64,000 bases of DNA from Stomoxys calcitrans (GCF_963082655.1 NC_081553.1:35747048-35811047), one strand, 5' to 3'; counted from the stretch's first letter, positions 34,160 to 46,939 are shown. Notes: generated from the sequence alone by a model not told the origin. A program made the numbers and translations.

Positions 34160-35560
34160 GGAGGGTCCGTTTTTTTTTTATTTTATTATTTTTTTTTTTT
34201 CATTTTTTTATTTTATTTTATTTTATTTTATTTTATTTTACTTTATTTTATTTTATTTTATTTTATTTTATTTTATTTTATTTTATTTTATTTTATTTTA
34301 TTTTATTTTATTTTATTTTATTTTATTTTATTTTATTTTATTTTATTTTATTTTATTTTATTTTATTTTATTTTATTTTATTTTATTTTATTTTATTTTA
34401 TTTTATTTTATTTTATTTTATTTTATTTTATTTTATTTTATTTTATTTTATTTTATTTTATTTTATTTTATTTTATTTTATTTTATTTTATTTTATTTTA
34501 TTTTATTTTATTTTATTTTATTTTATTTTATTTTATTTTATTTTATTTTATTTTATTTTATTTTATTTTATTTTATTTTATTTTATTTTATTTTATTTTA
34601 TTTTATTTTATTTTATTTTATTTTATTTTATTTTATTTTATTTTATTTTATTTTATTTTATTTTATTTTATTTTATTTTATTTTATTTTATTTTATTTTA
34701 TTTTATTTTATTTTATTTTATTTTATTTTATTTTATTTTATTTTATTTTATTTTATTTTACATTATTTTATTTTATTTTATTTTATTTTATTTTATTTTA
34801 TTTTGTTTTATTTTATTTTATTTTATTTTATTTTATTTTATTTTATTTTATTTTATTTTATTTTATTTTATTTTATTTTATTTTATTTTATTTTATTTTA
34901 TTTTATTTTATTTTATTTTATTTTATTTTATTTTATTTTATTTTATTTTATTTTATTTTATTTTATTTTATTTTATTTTATTTTATTTTATTTTATTTTA
35001 TTTTATTTTATTTTATTTTATTTTATTTTATTTTATTTTATTTTATTTTATTTTATTTTATTTTATTTTATTTTATTTTATTTTATGTTATTTTATTTTA
35101 TTTTATTTTATTTTATTTTACTTTATATTATTTTTTTTATTTTATTTTATTTTACTTTACTTTATTTCATTTTATTTTATTTTATTTTATTTTATTTTAT
35201 TTTATTTTATTTTATTTTATTTTATTTTATTTTATTTTATTTTATTTTATTTTATTTTATTTTATTTTATTTTATTTTATTTTATTTTATTTTATTTTAT
35301 TTTATTTTATTTTATTTTATTTTATTTTATTTTATTTTATTTTATTTTATTTTATTTCATTTTATTTTATTTTATTTTATTTTATTTTATTTTATTTTAT
35401 TTTATTTTATTTTATTTTATTTTATTTTATTTTATTTATATTTTATTTTATTTTATTTTATTTTATTTTATTTTATTTATATTTTTTTTTATTTTATTTT
35501 ATTTTATTTATATTTTATTTAATCTTTTTTTTTACTTCATTTTATTTTATTGTATATTAT
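34160..35560. repeat. (TTTTA)n pentanucleotide tract, about 1.4 kb
   Basis: About 270 copies of TTTTA with only a few interruptions (for example at 34241, 34761, 34805, 35086, 35121-35170, 35357 and 35434). It gives a 491-codon frame of Ile-Leu-Phe-Tyr-Phe repeats that is purely a consequence of the repeat. The borders are T-rich. Confidence 0.98.
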
Positions 35561-36013
35561 ATTGCTGCTTGTCCAGCTTTTTTTGGATTCTCGTTTCGAT
35601 TTTAATTTTTTCTTAACCCCTTTTTCTTGTTTGCCCATCAACTCACTTTAATTCTTAATGAAATTTTGGCAAATTTTACAGAGTTTCAAACTGTTCTGTG
35701 GCCCCCAAAGAAAAGTTTTTGCTTTGTTTCACTTGTCCCTCTTAACACTATTAAGGACTTTTTTAAATTAAAATTTAATCTTGGCTTTGGCCAACTAAAC
35801 ACGAAAAAGTGTTGAAGGAGCAAAAGCAAACACTTTGAGTTGTTCTAATTAAGACCACATGTTACAGTGGTAGAGTGTACGTGTGTGTGTGTGTGTATGA
35901 GAGTGTGTGTATGGAGCATTCTAGGAATGGCGTAAAAGCGAAATACTAGGAAATTGCAAGACTTCTAAAGGATCTTTTGGGGAAAAGAGTGAGTATGAAA
36001 TAAGTAATCACTT

Positions 36014-36052
<39 letters not shown>

Positions 36053-36915
36053 CTACGGACTACTCTTCATGGGAATTATGAGAAAACAGTTGTCATTGAC
36101 AATGGTCCCAATGTGTCGATGATGATGATGATGATGCTGGTTATTATGTAGCTGCCGCTTAACGTTGCTGCTGCTGCTGCTGGTGTTGGCCTGTGACCAA
36201 TGAAGACTTACAACAAAACGCAGTATGATGTCGTTGCCTTTGATGAGAAGGTTGGTGACGACAAGCACGACTCCTAAGGTCTCAAGTGTATTGCACTTGA
36301 GCATGTCATGGGGCAACCAGCCAGGCTAGCAGGCATGCTGCCATTTCATCAGCCAGGGAGTCATCCAGCCATGACTTTTTGGATTGTCTGCTTGCCTGCG
36401 TGTGTGTGTGTGTGTGTGTGTGCATTCTATTGTGGCTGTCCTTTAAATTAACTGAGACATTTGGCGCCACATGGTGTTAATTTGATAGGGTTTCGGGTTC
36501 AATTCTTGCCCCGTTGTCCCAACTTTACTTTTAGTTTTGTTGCCTCCATTGATGTTTTTTTTTTTCCTTTGTTTCTTTGTTTATTTCTCACTTAGTTGTT
36601 GTTCTTTATCATGTGTCAAGCTGCGAGCTACGAGCTTCGAGTTTTCTACTGGTCATTACTTTATTGGTAATGGCTAATGGAATTAGCAGAAACGAAGTTC
36701 TTGCAAGAATATCTAACTTTTTTTAACTCTTCAGCGGGAAACATGGTTTTGCGTTTGTTTTGAAAAGCAATTGGAAGCTATGACATCATCATTAGCTGGG
36801 GAGTGTTATGGAATGTTGTCATTATTTTAGACAAAATAAGTTTTATTAAATTTTAAAGAAACGAAATGCTGACATACGCTGGAAAAAATTTTTATAACTT
36901 TCAAGATTACAGCTA
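35561..36915. other. Single-copy-looking DNA with dinucleotide tracts
   Basis: (GT)n at about 35880-35897, (CA)n at 36015-36049, a (GAT)n run near 36118-36136, (CTG)n near 36168-36181 and (GT)n at 36401-36421. No gene recognised. Confidence 0.6.
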
Positions 36916-36959
36916 TAAATACGCCCACTTACCATGTATATGGTAAGTGGGCGTATTTA
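36916..36959. repeat. Perfect 20-bp inverted repeat with 4-nt loop
   Basis: Arms 36916-36935 and 36940-36959 are perfectly complementary (taaatacgcccacttaccat and its complement) around 'gtat'. It lies exactly where single-copy-looking DNA meets a family C array. The stem is shorter than a typical animal pre-miRNA, so a snap-back junction is more likely than an RNA gene. Confidence 0.9.
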
Positions 36960-38105
36960 CATGTATAGCGATTGGGAGAGTATGGGCATTAAATGAAAGG
37001 TATTTGAAAGTAAAGTACACATCGGATATACAAAATTTGGTCAAAGGTGTCTGCGAGACTACAAATCCCCAAAATGAACATGCACCAACATATTTCCAAC
37101 AACACAAAATGGGTCCCACATAAAAGATCTTTGGGAGATGATTACGAATCTGGTGTTAATATTTGGGACAAAGAGCCCGGGGACCGCCCAATCCCTACAA
37201 CCCCCCCAATAGGACATCTAGGCCGATTGGTACAGTATGAGACTTAAGTGAAAGGTCTTTGAAAGTAAAATACGAATCTGTCATTAATATTAGGAAGCCA
37301 TCAGAAGGGTTATGCTCTGCCCTCAAATTGAAGGTCTTTGATAGTAGAGTAAAAAATTTGGTAATATTATTTGGGTCGAAGCTTCAGGTGGGGGGGCCGA
37401 CCCAATAAAAATAGCACAAAACTTCCATGTAGGATGACAGGGACTATATGGTACTCAAACGAAAGATCTATGCGAGTGGAGTACAAAATAACCCAAAGGA
37501 AAATTAAACCAGTATAAAGGTTTTAAGTTCGACCGATCTTTGGATACCCACCTACTTTTTTCGCTTGATTCGCCTTTTGCTTTCTCCAAGAAAATTTCAA
37601 TGTTTTTCGCCCGCAAGGCTTTTGAGGTTTTCAGATTATGAAAAAAGAGTACTCAATTTTTTGATATCCGAAGGGGATAGGACCCTCCCCCTTACCCTAA
37701 TTATCAAAAACGCCAGAACTCGTAGATGGGTGCACCGATTTAAGCGAAATTTTGTATGCCACCTTAGGGTAACCTAAAAAAACGAAATTGGTATTAGTTT
37801 TAGGGTTAAATAACCTGTGGGACGCTTCATCCCAAAATCCACTTGAACAGACATGTGTACTGATTGGGACTGACCTATAGGACACTTTAAGCACTTTGAG
37901 CGATATGGGTATCAAAGATATTTAAAGCAGAGTACAAATCTTACATAAAAACGTATTCCTTGGTGTCTGAGGGGCTTCCCAAAGCCCCAAAACTCCCCAG
38001 CAGGACATAATTACCGATTGGGGCAATATGGATATCAAATGTCATGTAGGATGATCAAAAATATAAAAAGGATGTGACAGAGGGCAATCGACCTCCACCC
38101 ATCCT
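36960..38105. repeat. Family C tandem arrays (two blocks)
   Basis: Block 36960-37555 has 'gagtatgggcattaaatg', 'aaaggtatttgaaagtaaag' and 'ccgattggtacagtatgag', and ends with a decayed palindrome 'agttcgaccgatctttgg' and 'cccacctactttt'. Block 37565-38105 starts with the C-type lead ('gatatccgaaggggatagg', 'cctcccccttacc', 'cgccagaactcg') and repeats 'ccgattggggcaatatgg'. Confidence 0.65.
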
Positions 38106-38110
38106 ACCCA

Positions 38111-39480
38111 AAAAACAAGTAAAAAGGGTATATACGTAAACCACCTTTCATCATAATCCGGTGAAAAATGCATAATTTATGCCCTCATAGCAGCTTCGAC
38201 CAAATACTAATAAGTACAAGTCATTGTTCAACCGATGTATAACAAAATTTTGAGCTTTTTAGTAGCTATATCTAAAAATAAACAGATACGAACCATATAC
38301 GACAGGGGTATCGAAAAGCCTACCATAAGTCACCGTGTCAATTTTCAGTGAAATCGGATTACTTTAAATCGAGATATAGGTCTATATGGCAGCTATATCC
38401 AAATCTGGACCGATTTGGGCCAAGTTGCAGAAAAATGTCGAAAAGCCTAACACAACTCAATGTCCCAAATTTTGGCGAAATCGGATAACAAATGCGCCTT
38501 TTAAAGCCCCAAAACCTTAAATCGAGAGATCGGTCTATATGGTAGCTATATCCAAATCTGGACCGATCTATGCCATATTGTAGAAGTATGTTTAGGGGCT
38601 TAATTTAACTCACTGTCCCAAATTTCGGCGACATCGGACAATGAACGCGCCTTTTATGGGCTCAAAACCTTAAATCGAGAAATCGATCTATATGGCAGCT
38701 ATAACCAAATCTGGACCGATCTTACCCATATTGCAGAAGGATGTCAAGGGGCTTATCTTAACTAACTGTCCCAAATTTTGGCGACATCGGACAATAAATT
38801 CGCCTTTTATTGGCCCAAAATCTTAAATCGAGAGATCGGTTTATATGGCAGCTATATCCAAATCTGCGCCGATCTGTGCCATATTGCAGAAATATGTCGA
38901 GGGGCTTAACTTAACTAACTGTCCCAAATTTCAGCGACATCAGGCAATAAATGCGCCTTTTATGGGCCCAAAACCTTAAATCGAGAGATCGGTCTATATG
39001 GCAGATATATTCAAATCTGGACCAATCTGGGCCAAATTGAAGTAGATTATCGAAGGGCCTATCACAACTCACTGTCCCAAATTTTGACAAAATCGGACAA
39101 TAAATGTGGCTTTTATGGGCCTAAGACCCCAAATCGGCGGATCGGTCTATATGACAGCTATATCCAAATCTGGACCGATCTGAGCCAAATTGAAGTAGAA
39201 TATCAAAGGGCCTACCACAACTCTCTGTCCCAAACTTCAGCAAAATTGGATAACAAATGTGGCTTTTATGGGCCTAGGACCCTAAATCGACGGACCGGTC
39301 TATATGTGGGCTACATCAAGATATAGTCCGATATAGCCCATCTTCGAACTTAACCTGCTTATGGACAAAAGGGGAATCTGTGCAAAGTTTTAGCTCAGTA
39401 TTTTTATTTTTAAAGACTGAAGCGTGATTTCAACAGACAGAAGGAGAGACGGATGGACATGGCTAGATCGTCTTAGAAAC
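38111..39480 (+). mobile_element. B-type 153-bp-unit element with head and partial tail
   Basis: The head 'aacaagtaaaaagggtata' is followed by 'aaaccacctttcatcataat', 'ccggtgaaaaatgcataatt', then seven to eight plus-oriented B units ('gagagatcggtctatatgg', 'cagctatatccaaatctgg', 'aacttaactaactgtccc'). The partial tail is at 39427-39480 ('gacagaaggagagacgg', 'acatggctagatcgtc'). The palindrome of the head is eroded. The head matches, in reverse, that at 23160-23268. Confidence 0.75.
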
Positions 39481-39960
39481 GTCTCCTAAATCAAATTGTG
39501 GGACCGAGAATGTAATGGACCCCAGCCCCAGCCCCCAAAACTCCTCTAAATCGGACATATTTATCAACCATGGCAATATGGGACTCAAATAGATGGCATT
39601 TGAGAGTCGAATATGAATCTGATATCCAAATGAAGGACCAAGTGTTTGGGGGCCGCCCCTCCACTCCCCAAAGAGGAAAAATTTAACGACCATATCAATA
39701 TGGGGCTCAAATGAAAGGTCTTTGAGCGTATAGCACGAATCTGATATTAAAATTCGGGAAAAATGTCTCAGTGTTACCCACCCCCATAACACCCAAATAG
39801 TACGTATTTGGTGACCATACCCCCAAACCTGAAATTTTTGCTGACTATTGCAATATGGGGCTCAAATGAAAGGCATTTGTGATTAGAAAACGAATTTGAT
39901 ATCCATGGTAATATGGGGCTCAAATAAAAATTTTTAAAAATATTTTATTTATTTGTCAGG
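39480..39960. repeat. Family C tandem array
   Basis: About three units: 'ggcaatatgggactcaaat', 'ttgagagtcgaatatgaatc', 'tgatatccaaatgaagg', with a C-rich linker 'ccgcccctccactcccc'. It follows the truncated B-type tail directly. Confidence 0.65.
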
Positions 39961-41160
39961 TTTAAGATTTTTGTTGACACCTCCTATTTTAAATTTGGGA
40001 AAATGTGTACCCGATTTTTTGTTGGTTAATTGCAATACTTATCAAAAATGTTCTCTTTTAGTCAAAATAGTTTTATTTAAAGCAAATAAATTCAATGCAT
40101 TGCTGTTTCTTCATCTATAAATTCTATTCTATATTTAAACTAGTAAAAATATTGACTTTAAGCCAATAAAAACTCCATATGCAAATAGAAGAATAGCGTC
40201 AGCAATGTTTGTATCTTTTCTATGCAAAGGTCACAGTCCATAAATTAACAACAATAACACACACACACACACACACCACCCACTCACTCTAAAATATTGT
40301 CATTCTCCCTAGCGCTATTTAAGAAATTGCCCACTATGCTGGGTGGTTATAAACACTCGCACTCACACACTCTCACTCTCACTCTCATCCATTCATACAT
40401 TCTCACTAAAACATTCGTTTTGTCAGAGTCCGTATGGCTGGCAAGAAAACACATTCAACCAAGCATATAAAATGCTCATAAATGTTTTCTAGTGCCGAAT
40501 GGCCTTTAGACAGGGGGCTAAGTAAGAGGAACTCTTACTACTCTACATATTTGAGTATAACTTTGCATGTGCTGAGCAGTTAGAAAATACACAACAGGAA
40601 ACTACACAACAAAGGCAGGCGCGCACACACAAACACACACACACACACATAACTGTCGAGTGGGAAAGCATTTAACGCTTGACACATTCCCCACTCACCA
40701 ACAGAGCATCAGAGCACAAGAGCAATCAAATGAATGCAGGTGAGTTATTCTCAGTACTCGTCTGTTCGAGGGGTTGGGGGGGAGGCCATAAAAACAAAAC
40801 AAACAAATGGAGGCTAAAGATAGAGTGCAGCAGATGAGTTTCAATTCATGTGTTGATTGTTGTGTGCTGTTCTTTCAGCTGGGCCATGGTTGGCAAATAG
40901 TTTTAAATAAATGCTGGCTTTCACTTTTGATTGCATGGAGGGGGCCGGCTTGCTATAAAGGAATTGGAAAATTTCTTGTTTTCTTGCAGTTGCTCGATGA
41001 CGTCAAAGAGGGATGAGTGCATTTAAGAGCATATGGGGAGATGGTATTTAGTGACAGGTTTTTTTGTTTTGTGAGTGTAAGAAAAGAAATCACAATTAAC
41101 TAAGAAATAAAAATTGGACAAAATTGTATACAGAAAAAAAAAATAAGAAAAATTTGATAA
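39960..41160. other. Single-copy-looking DNA, no gene
   Basis: CA tracts at about 40257-40275 and 40624-40650, and (CT/CA) runs near 40355-40390. No coding frame I would defend. Confidence 0.5.
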
Positions 41161-41164
41161 AATG

Positions 41165-41570
41165 GCTGGACCGATTTTCTTGAAATTTTCACAGATGGTG
41201 CATATTGATTCCATGGTGAAAATAGGGTACTACATTTTTTGATATCTGAAGGGGTGGCCGACCCTCCCCCTTGCCCTAATTTTCAATCACGACAATATGG
41301 GACTCAAATGAAAGGTATTTAAGATTAGAAAACGAATCTGATATCCAATTGTCGGACCAAGTGTTTGGGGGACCACCCCAACCCGCAAAACACCCCAAAA
41401 TTGGACATATTTACCGACCATGGCAATATGGGTCTCAAATGAAAGGCATTTGCAAGTAAAATACGAATCTGATATACAAATGTGGGACCAAGTTTCTGGG
41501 AGTCCACCCCTTCCCCAAAACACTCCCCAAACAGGACTTATTTGCTGACACTGGCAATATGGTTATAAAG
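41165..41570. repeat. Family C array with leading piece
   Basis: The lead 'ggctggaccgattttcttg', 'gatatctgaaggggtgg' and 'gaccctcccccttgcc' is followed by two units with 'caatatgggactcaaatg', 'aaaggtatttaagattag' and 'ggaccaagtgtttggggg'. This and 14830-14960 suggest a defined start for family C elements. Confidence 0.65.
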
Positions 41571-42520
41571 ATCGAAACAATATTGTGGCTTTTATAGCCT
41601 TCAAAGGCCATATCGGATGAAAGATATTTATGGGAGCTATATCTAAATCTGAACCGATTTTAATGAAATTTTGCGCACGTATTTAAACGTCAAATGAAAT
41701 ATCTCATGCAAACATTTTTAAAGATAGGACTAAAATTATTGCGCCCTCTAGAAGTCAAGATCCTAGATCCGTTTATATAACAGCTATATCAGGTTATGAA
41801 CCGATTTGAACCTTATTTTCCACAGTTGTTAGAAGTCATATCGCTCCAGAAGTCAAGACCCCAGATCGGTTTATATGACAGCTATAGCAGGCTATGAAAC
41901 GATTTCAACCAAAATTAGCATAGTTGTTGGATGTCATATCAAAACGATATGTGCAAAATGTCAGCTTAATCGGATAAAAATTGCGCCCTCTAGAAGAGTC
42001 AAGACCCAAGATCGGTTTATAAGGCAGCTATATCAAAATATGGACCGTTATGACCCATTTACAATCCCAACCGACCTACACTAATAAGAAGTATTCTTGC
42101 AAAATTTCAAGCGCCTAGCTTTACTCCTTCGAAAGTTAGCGTGCTTTCGAAAGACGGACGGACGGACAAACGGACGAACATGGCATAAAACGACATGACG
42201 ATCAAGAATATACAGGGTGGCTGATGAAAGCCGCTACCAAAAAAAAATGTAATAACTTTTTTTCTATTTAATAATAATAATTTAATAATTAATTTAATTA
42301 ATTAATTAATTAATTTAATTAATAATAATTTAATAATTAATTTAATAATTTAATTTAACATGAATAAAAGAAAAATGTATTCCATACACCGAAAAAAAAA
42401 TGTAGCAATATTCATCATTGTAGCAATATTCATCAGCCACCCTGTATATACTTTATGGGGTCTTAAATAAATATTTCGAGGAGTTACAAAAAGAATGACG
42501 AAATTAGTATACCTCTATCC
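41571..42520 (+). mobile_element. A-type 153-bp-unit element, 5' truncated, tail split by a MITE
   Basis: About three A units ('gaccccagatcggtttatat', 'aattgcgccctctagaag') run into the transition piece ('gcgcctagctttactcc') and tail (42150-42212: 'gaaagacggacggacgg', 'gacgatcaagaata'). The tail resumes after the MITE at 42445 ('tatactttatggggtct', 'tagtatacctctatcc'). Confidence 0.75.
42213..42444 (+). mobile_element. 232-bp TA-flanked MITE, copy 2
   Basis: Same length, termini and interior as the copy at 32272; I see no difference by eye. TA at 42211-42212 and 42445-42446. The pre-insertion site 'gatcaagaatatactttatgg' closely matches uninterrupted tails at 14725 and 26555. Confidence 0.9.
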
Positions 42521-42990
42521 TATGGTGGAGGGAGCGGACGCTCCCCCTTACCTCAATTTTCAAAAACGCCAGATCTCGGAGATAGGTGGCACCGATTTAT
42601 GCGAAATTTTTATGTCACTTTATAGTACCCCAAAAACACGAAATTGGTCTAAAACTTTGGGGTCAAATCTCCTGGGGGGACGCTCCATCCTAAACCGATT
42701 TGAACGGGCATGTTTACCGATTGGGACAATATGGGTATCAAATGAAAGGTATTTATGAGTAATTGCGCTTAAACTGTCGGCAAAAACACCACCCAAGTGG
42801 ACCCTTTTACCGCTTTGGGTAATATGGGTATCAAATGAGAGATATTTAAGAGTAGAGTACGTACTTGGCATTAAAATGTCACCTTAAGTGTCGGGCGGTT
42901 TCTCAAAACAATTGTCGTTTGGGACTTATCGGCGGGGAGACCGACCCTCTCCTCCCAATAGAAAGAACACCAAACTGTCATGTGAGACCA
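42520..42990. repeat. Family C array
   Basis: Begins within a few bases of the A-type tail ('ggagcggacgctccccctt', 'caaaaacgccagatctcgg') and has two units with 'ccgattgggacaatatggg'. Confidence 0.65.
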
Positions 42991-43620
42991 CCGCACAGTG
43001 GGTTGTCTTAAGACTCTCTATAACCGTTATGAATATGGTCTAGATCGAACAATATCTTCATATAGCCCCCATATAGACCAATTTAATGACACATAGAAGC
43101 CTTATTCATAGCCCAATTTCTCTAAAATTTGGCACAGTGAGTTGCCTTAAAACTCTCGATATCCGTTATGAATATGGTCTACATCGGGCAATAACTTGAT
43201 ATAGCCTTCATATAGACCAACCTCCCCATATAAGGTTTAAGGCCCTAAGAAGCCGAATTCATTGCCCGATTTCGCTGAAATTTGGCACAGTAATTTGTCG
43301 TGGGTTTTTGACCAATATCTTAATAAGGGTATATTAAGATATTGTTCTATCAAAATCATATTTTATATGGCTGTCGAAAATCTCATATAGAGTGGCTTCC
43401 CAATGTAAGCCACTTTTTTTGACTGAATTCGCTGAAATTTGAGGCAGTGAGTTGTCTTAGGACTCTTGACATCCGCCTCGAATTTGGTCTATATGGGACA
43501 ATATCTTGATATAGCCCTCATACAGACCTATATCCCAATTTAAGGTCCCAGGCTCATAGAAGCCGCATTTTTTACCCACTTGTGCTGAAATTTGGCAGTT
43601 TGAGGTGTGTTTGAACCTTA
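42990..43620 (-). repeat. Decayed B-type units
   Basis: About four diverged minus-oriented units: 'cttcatatagcccccatata', 'gaccaatttaatgacac', 'tttggcacagtgagttgcc'. They end at the reversed tail that starts the next element at 43622. Confidence 0.65.
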
Positions 43621-43621
43621 A

Positions 43622-44935
43622 GTCGATCTAGCCATGTCCGTCCGTCTGTCTGTCGACAGCAGGCTAAGCTCCAAAAGAGTAAAGCTAAGAGCTTGAAATT
43701 TAGCACAAATACTTCTTATCAGTTTAAATCGTTTGGAATTGTAAATGGCCATATCGATTCATGTTTTCATATAGGTGCCACATAGAACAATCTTGGTTCT
43801 TGACTTCTTGAGGCACAATTCTCATCCAATTGGGCCGAAATTTTGCATGAAGTTTTTTGTTATGATTTCCAATAACTATGCTAGGTATGGTTCAAATTTT
43901 TCTATAACCTGATATAGTTGTCATGTTAAACGATCTTGGGTCTTGACTTCTTGAGCCACTAGAGGGCGCACTTCTTATACGACTTGACGGAAATTTTACA
44001 TGAAGTGTCTTGTTATGATTTCCAATAACTGTGCTAGGTATGGTTCAAATTGGTCCACAACCTTATATAGTTGCCATATAAACCGATCTTGGTTCTTCTT
44101 GAGCCGCTAGAGGGCGCACTTTTTATACGATTTAGCTGAAATTTTGCATGTTTTGTTATGATTTCCAATAACTGTGCGAAGTATGGTCCAAATCGGTGCA
44201 TAACCTGAAATAGCTGCCATATAAACCGATCTTGGTTCTTGACTTCTTGGGTCACTAGAGGGCGCACTTCTTATCCGATTTGGCTGAAATTTTGCTTGAA
44301 GTGGTTTGTTGTAACCCCCAATAACTGTGCTTAGTATGGCCCAAATCGGTGCATAACCTGATATATCTGCCATATAAACCGATCTTGCATCTTGACTTCT
44401 TGAGCCTCTAGAGGGCGCCATTTTTATCCGATTAGGCTGAAATTTAGCTTGAGGTGGTTTGTTGAAACCTCCAATAACTGTGCTAAGTATGGTTCAAATT
44501 GGTGCATAACATGATATAACTGCCATATAAACCGATCTCAGATCTTGCCTTATTCAGCCGCTAGAGGGCGCCATTATTATTCGATTTCGCTGACATTTTG
44601 TACAACGGCTTCTTGTATGACCTTCAATATACGTGTCACATATGGTCTGAATCGATCTATAGCCTGATACAGCTCCCGAATAAATCGATCTATCAATATT
44701 ACTTCTTGAGCCCCTATGGGGCACAATTCTTATCCGATTTTAACTTCAACATGCAAATTATTTATGGTCCGAATCGGACTATAACTTGATATAGCTCCAA
44801 TAGCAAATTCTTATCCATTATAATTAGTTTGCCTAAAAAGAGATACCGGACAGGGAACTCGACAAATGCGATCCATAGTGGAGGGCATATAAAATTCGGC
44901 CCGGCTGAACTTAGCACGCTCTAACTGGTTTTTCT
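43622..44935 (-). mobile_element. A-type 153-bp-unit element with partial tail and full head
   Basis: Minus orientation: partial tail ('ccatgtccgtccgtctgtc', 'agtaaagctaagagc'), seven A units ('gagccgctagagggcgcac'), then the long form of the head at 44800-44935: 'aagagataccggacaggg', 'aactcgacaaatgcgatcc', 'atagtggagggcatataaa', 'attcggcccggctgaac', 'ttagcacgctctaac'. Open frames follow the unit period. Confidence 0.8.
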
Positions 44936-46040
44936 TTTTTTTTTACTTTTTGTTTTTTAATTCATCCACTTGAATTTCTTTTATCGCCTATTAAATGCTT
45001 AAACCAAAAGCCTTTTTACTTTTCCTCTCGCATAAAATGCCCCTGACACAAAAATGCATCAAATTGTCATGATAATCCCCATGACAATGAGAGCATTTCT
45101 TGCCACACACAAAATCAGTTCATCAATGTTCAAGCTATTGCCTCTGCCCATCGAAAATCGCAATCCCAAACTCAAGTCCATGATGATGGTGATGGTGTTG
45201 GTGTTGGTGAGTTTGCAGATTATGCTCTGAAAATTGTGTCTGCTGGCAGAAATCAATTTGGGAAACCACAAAATTGCGAACAATGATTGGATTTGATGCC
45301 TCACCAATGTCACCAGACGATCTGGGCATGTTGCAACAACACAATTGTGCAGTTGCAAGTTGGCGAGGGAAAGGGGGGGCGATGATGGTATGGTACATGG
45401 AATGAAATGAGAATGTCAAGTGGCAAATGTTTATCATTTTTAACACAAATTCCAATTGCAAAAGTTCAAAGGTGGGAAGAGAATAGATTTTCATTTGCCT
45501 GAAAAACTACAAAAACTAAAGTCTCCCCTTTGCCTTCCCATGCTATGCTTCAGCAAAACTGATGATGTTGCCTATTGTTGGCTAAATTACTAACATGCTT
45601 CTGCAATTTCCTCTATATTTTCGTTGTGATTCATTTCTCGTCTCTCCACAATAGTTGTAGCAGCAATGATTTATGTTGCAGAAATGCAGAGAGAAAGGAT
45701 TGACTAGTCCATACGTACGACATAGGCAAATAAATTGTAACAATTTATCAATGCTTTTAGTAGATTCATTTATTAATCGGTCTTATACAACGTCATACAT
45801 ACGGAGAGTACGTCAGTGACTAGGACCTAGCATTTATTTGCCCTTTTTCTCTGCCATCGCTTAGATGGCATGATTAATTTATATCAATCATACGCTTCGA
45901 TGGCCTCTGACGAACTTGGTGACATTCGTACACAAACTGTTCAATTTCAAAAGCCATGTGTATGTGTTTTTTTCTTTTTTCGAAAGATTGATGATCATCA
46001 GGTGCAAGTAAATGAAACGAAAGTCACATTGAGAGACTAC
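44936..46040. other. Single-copy-looking DNA, no gene
   Basis: Two overlapping minus-strand frames (45059-45358, 45135-45494) are His/Thr-rich from a local ATGGTGATGGTG run near 45180-45204. I do not support either as a gene. Confidence 0.5.
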
Positions 46041-46044
46041 AAAT

Positions 46045-46619
46045 CAAAATAATAGGGGTAAGGTAATTTTCTTATTCCGTTTGCAAAACTTTGAAATATT
46101 CATCTTAGACATCCGTCTTATGGGTCAAAAACCATAAATAGGCAGATTGGTATATATGACAGCTTCACTCAAATATGGTATGATATCTGCACCAAGCCCT
46201 TGAAGAATGACAAAAGGTCTAAAACAACTCATAGTTCAAAATTTCTACGAAATTGGGCAACAAATGCGGTTTCTATGGAATTAGGACCTTAAATTGTTAC
46301 GTTGGTGTATAATAGGGGCTATATCAAGAAATCGTCTGATCTAGACCATCTTCGACACGGATGTCAAGGGTCCTAAGGCAACTCTCTGTGTCAAATTTCT
46401 ACTAAAACAGGGAGATAAATACGTCATCTAAGGGTCTTAGTACTAAATCGGGAGGCCGGTCTATATGGGGTCAAAATAGTGTCCGATCAACACCATATTG
46501 ATACAGCTTTGAGAGTTCTAAGACAACTCACTGTGCCAAGTTTCAGCAAAATCGGACAATATTGGGCTATATCATGATATTGGCCGATATTGATAAATAT
46601 ATCATGTTAAACAAATGCA
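46045..46619 (+). repeat. Decayed B-type units with a tail remnant
   Basis: A tail-like start in reverse ('ggtaaggtaattttctt', 'attccgtttgcaaaac') is followed by about three plus-oriented units ('ctcactgtgccaagtttcag', 'caaaatcggacaatattgg'). Orientation of tail and units disagree, so a rearrangement has occurred. Confidence 0.55.
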
Positions 46620-46924
46620 AAATGCAAATTTTGCCCGTGAACATTTCACTAAGGAACAGGGGCAAACTTCTCACATATCAATGGGTGCAGTCCGATTCAA
46701 GGGGGTCTCAATGATAAGGGGTCTCCGTTTTAAAGCCGAGTCCGAACGGCGTGCCGCAGTGCGGCACCTCTTTGGAGAGAAGTTTTACATGACATAGTAT
46801 ATGTTGCCAGCATTAAGAGGGGAAAACCACCGCTGAAAATTTTTGCTGATGGTCTCGCAAGGATTCGAACCCAGGCGTTCAAGGTCATAGGTGGACATAC
46901 TAAACTGTGTGCTACGGTGGTCTC
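46620..46924 (-). mobile_element. tRNA-derived SINE (family A), near full length, decayed
   Basis: Minus strand: head 'gagaccaccgtagcacacag' (box A eroded), box B 'gggttcgaatcc', body, and the 3' end 'gggcaaaatttgcatttt'. The body has a small G-rich substitution near 46700. No convincing target duplication. Confidence 0.8.
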
Positions 46925-46939
46925 ATCATGGACGCAGGG

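Noticed and set aside
34141..35616. 491-codon open frame (Ile-Leu-Phe-Tyr-Phe repeats)
   Set aside because: It is the translation of the (TTTTA)n tract; a 5-bp repeat gives a 5-residue periodic peptide in any stop-free frame.
36916..36959. microRNA hairpin
   Set aside because: The stem is only 20 bp with a 4-base loop, too short for a usual animal pre-miRNA, and lies at a repeat border; a snap-back is more likely.
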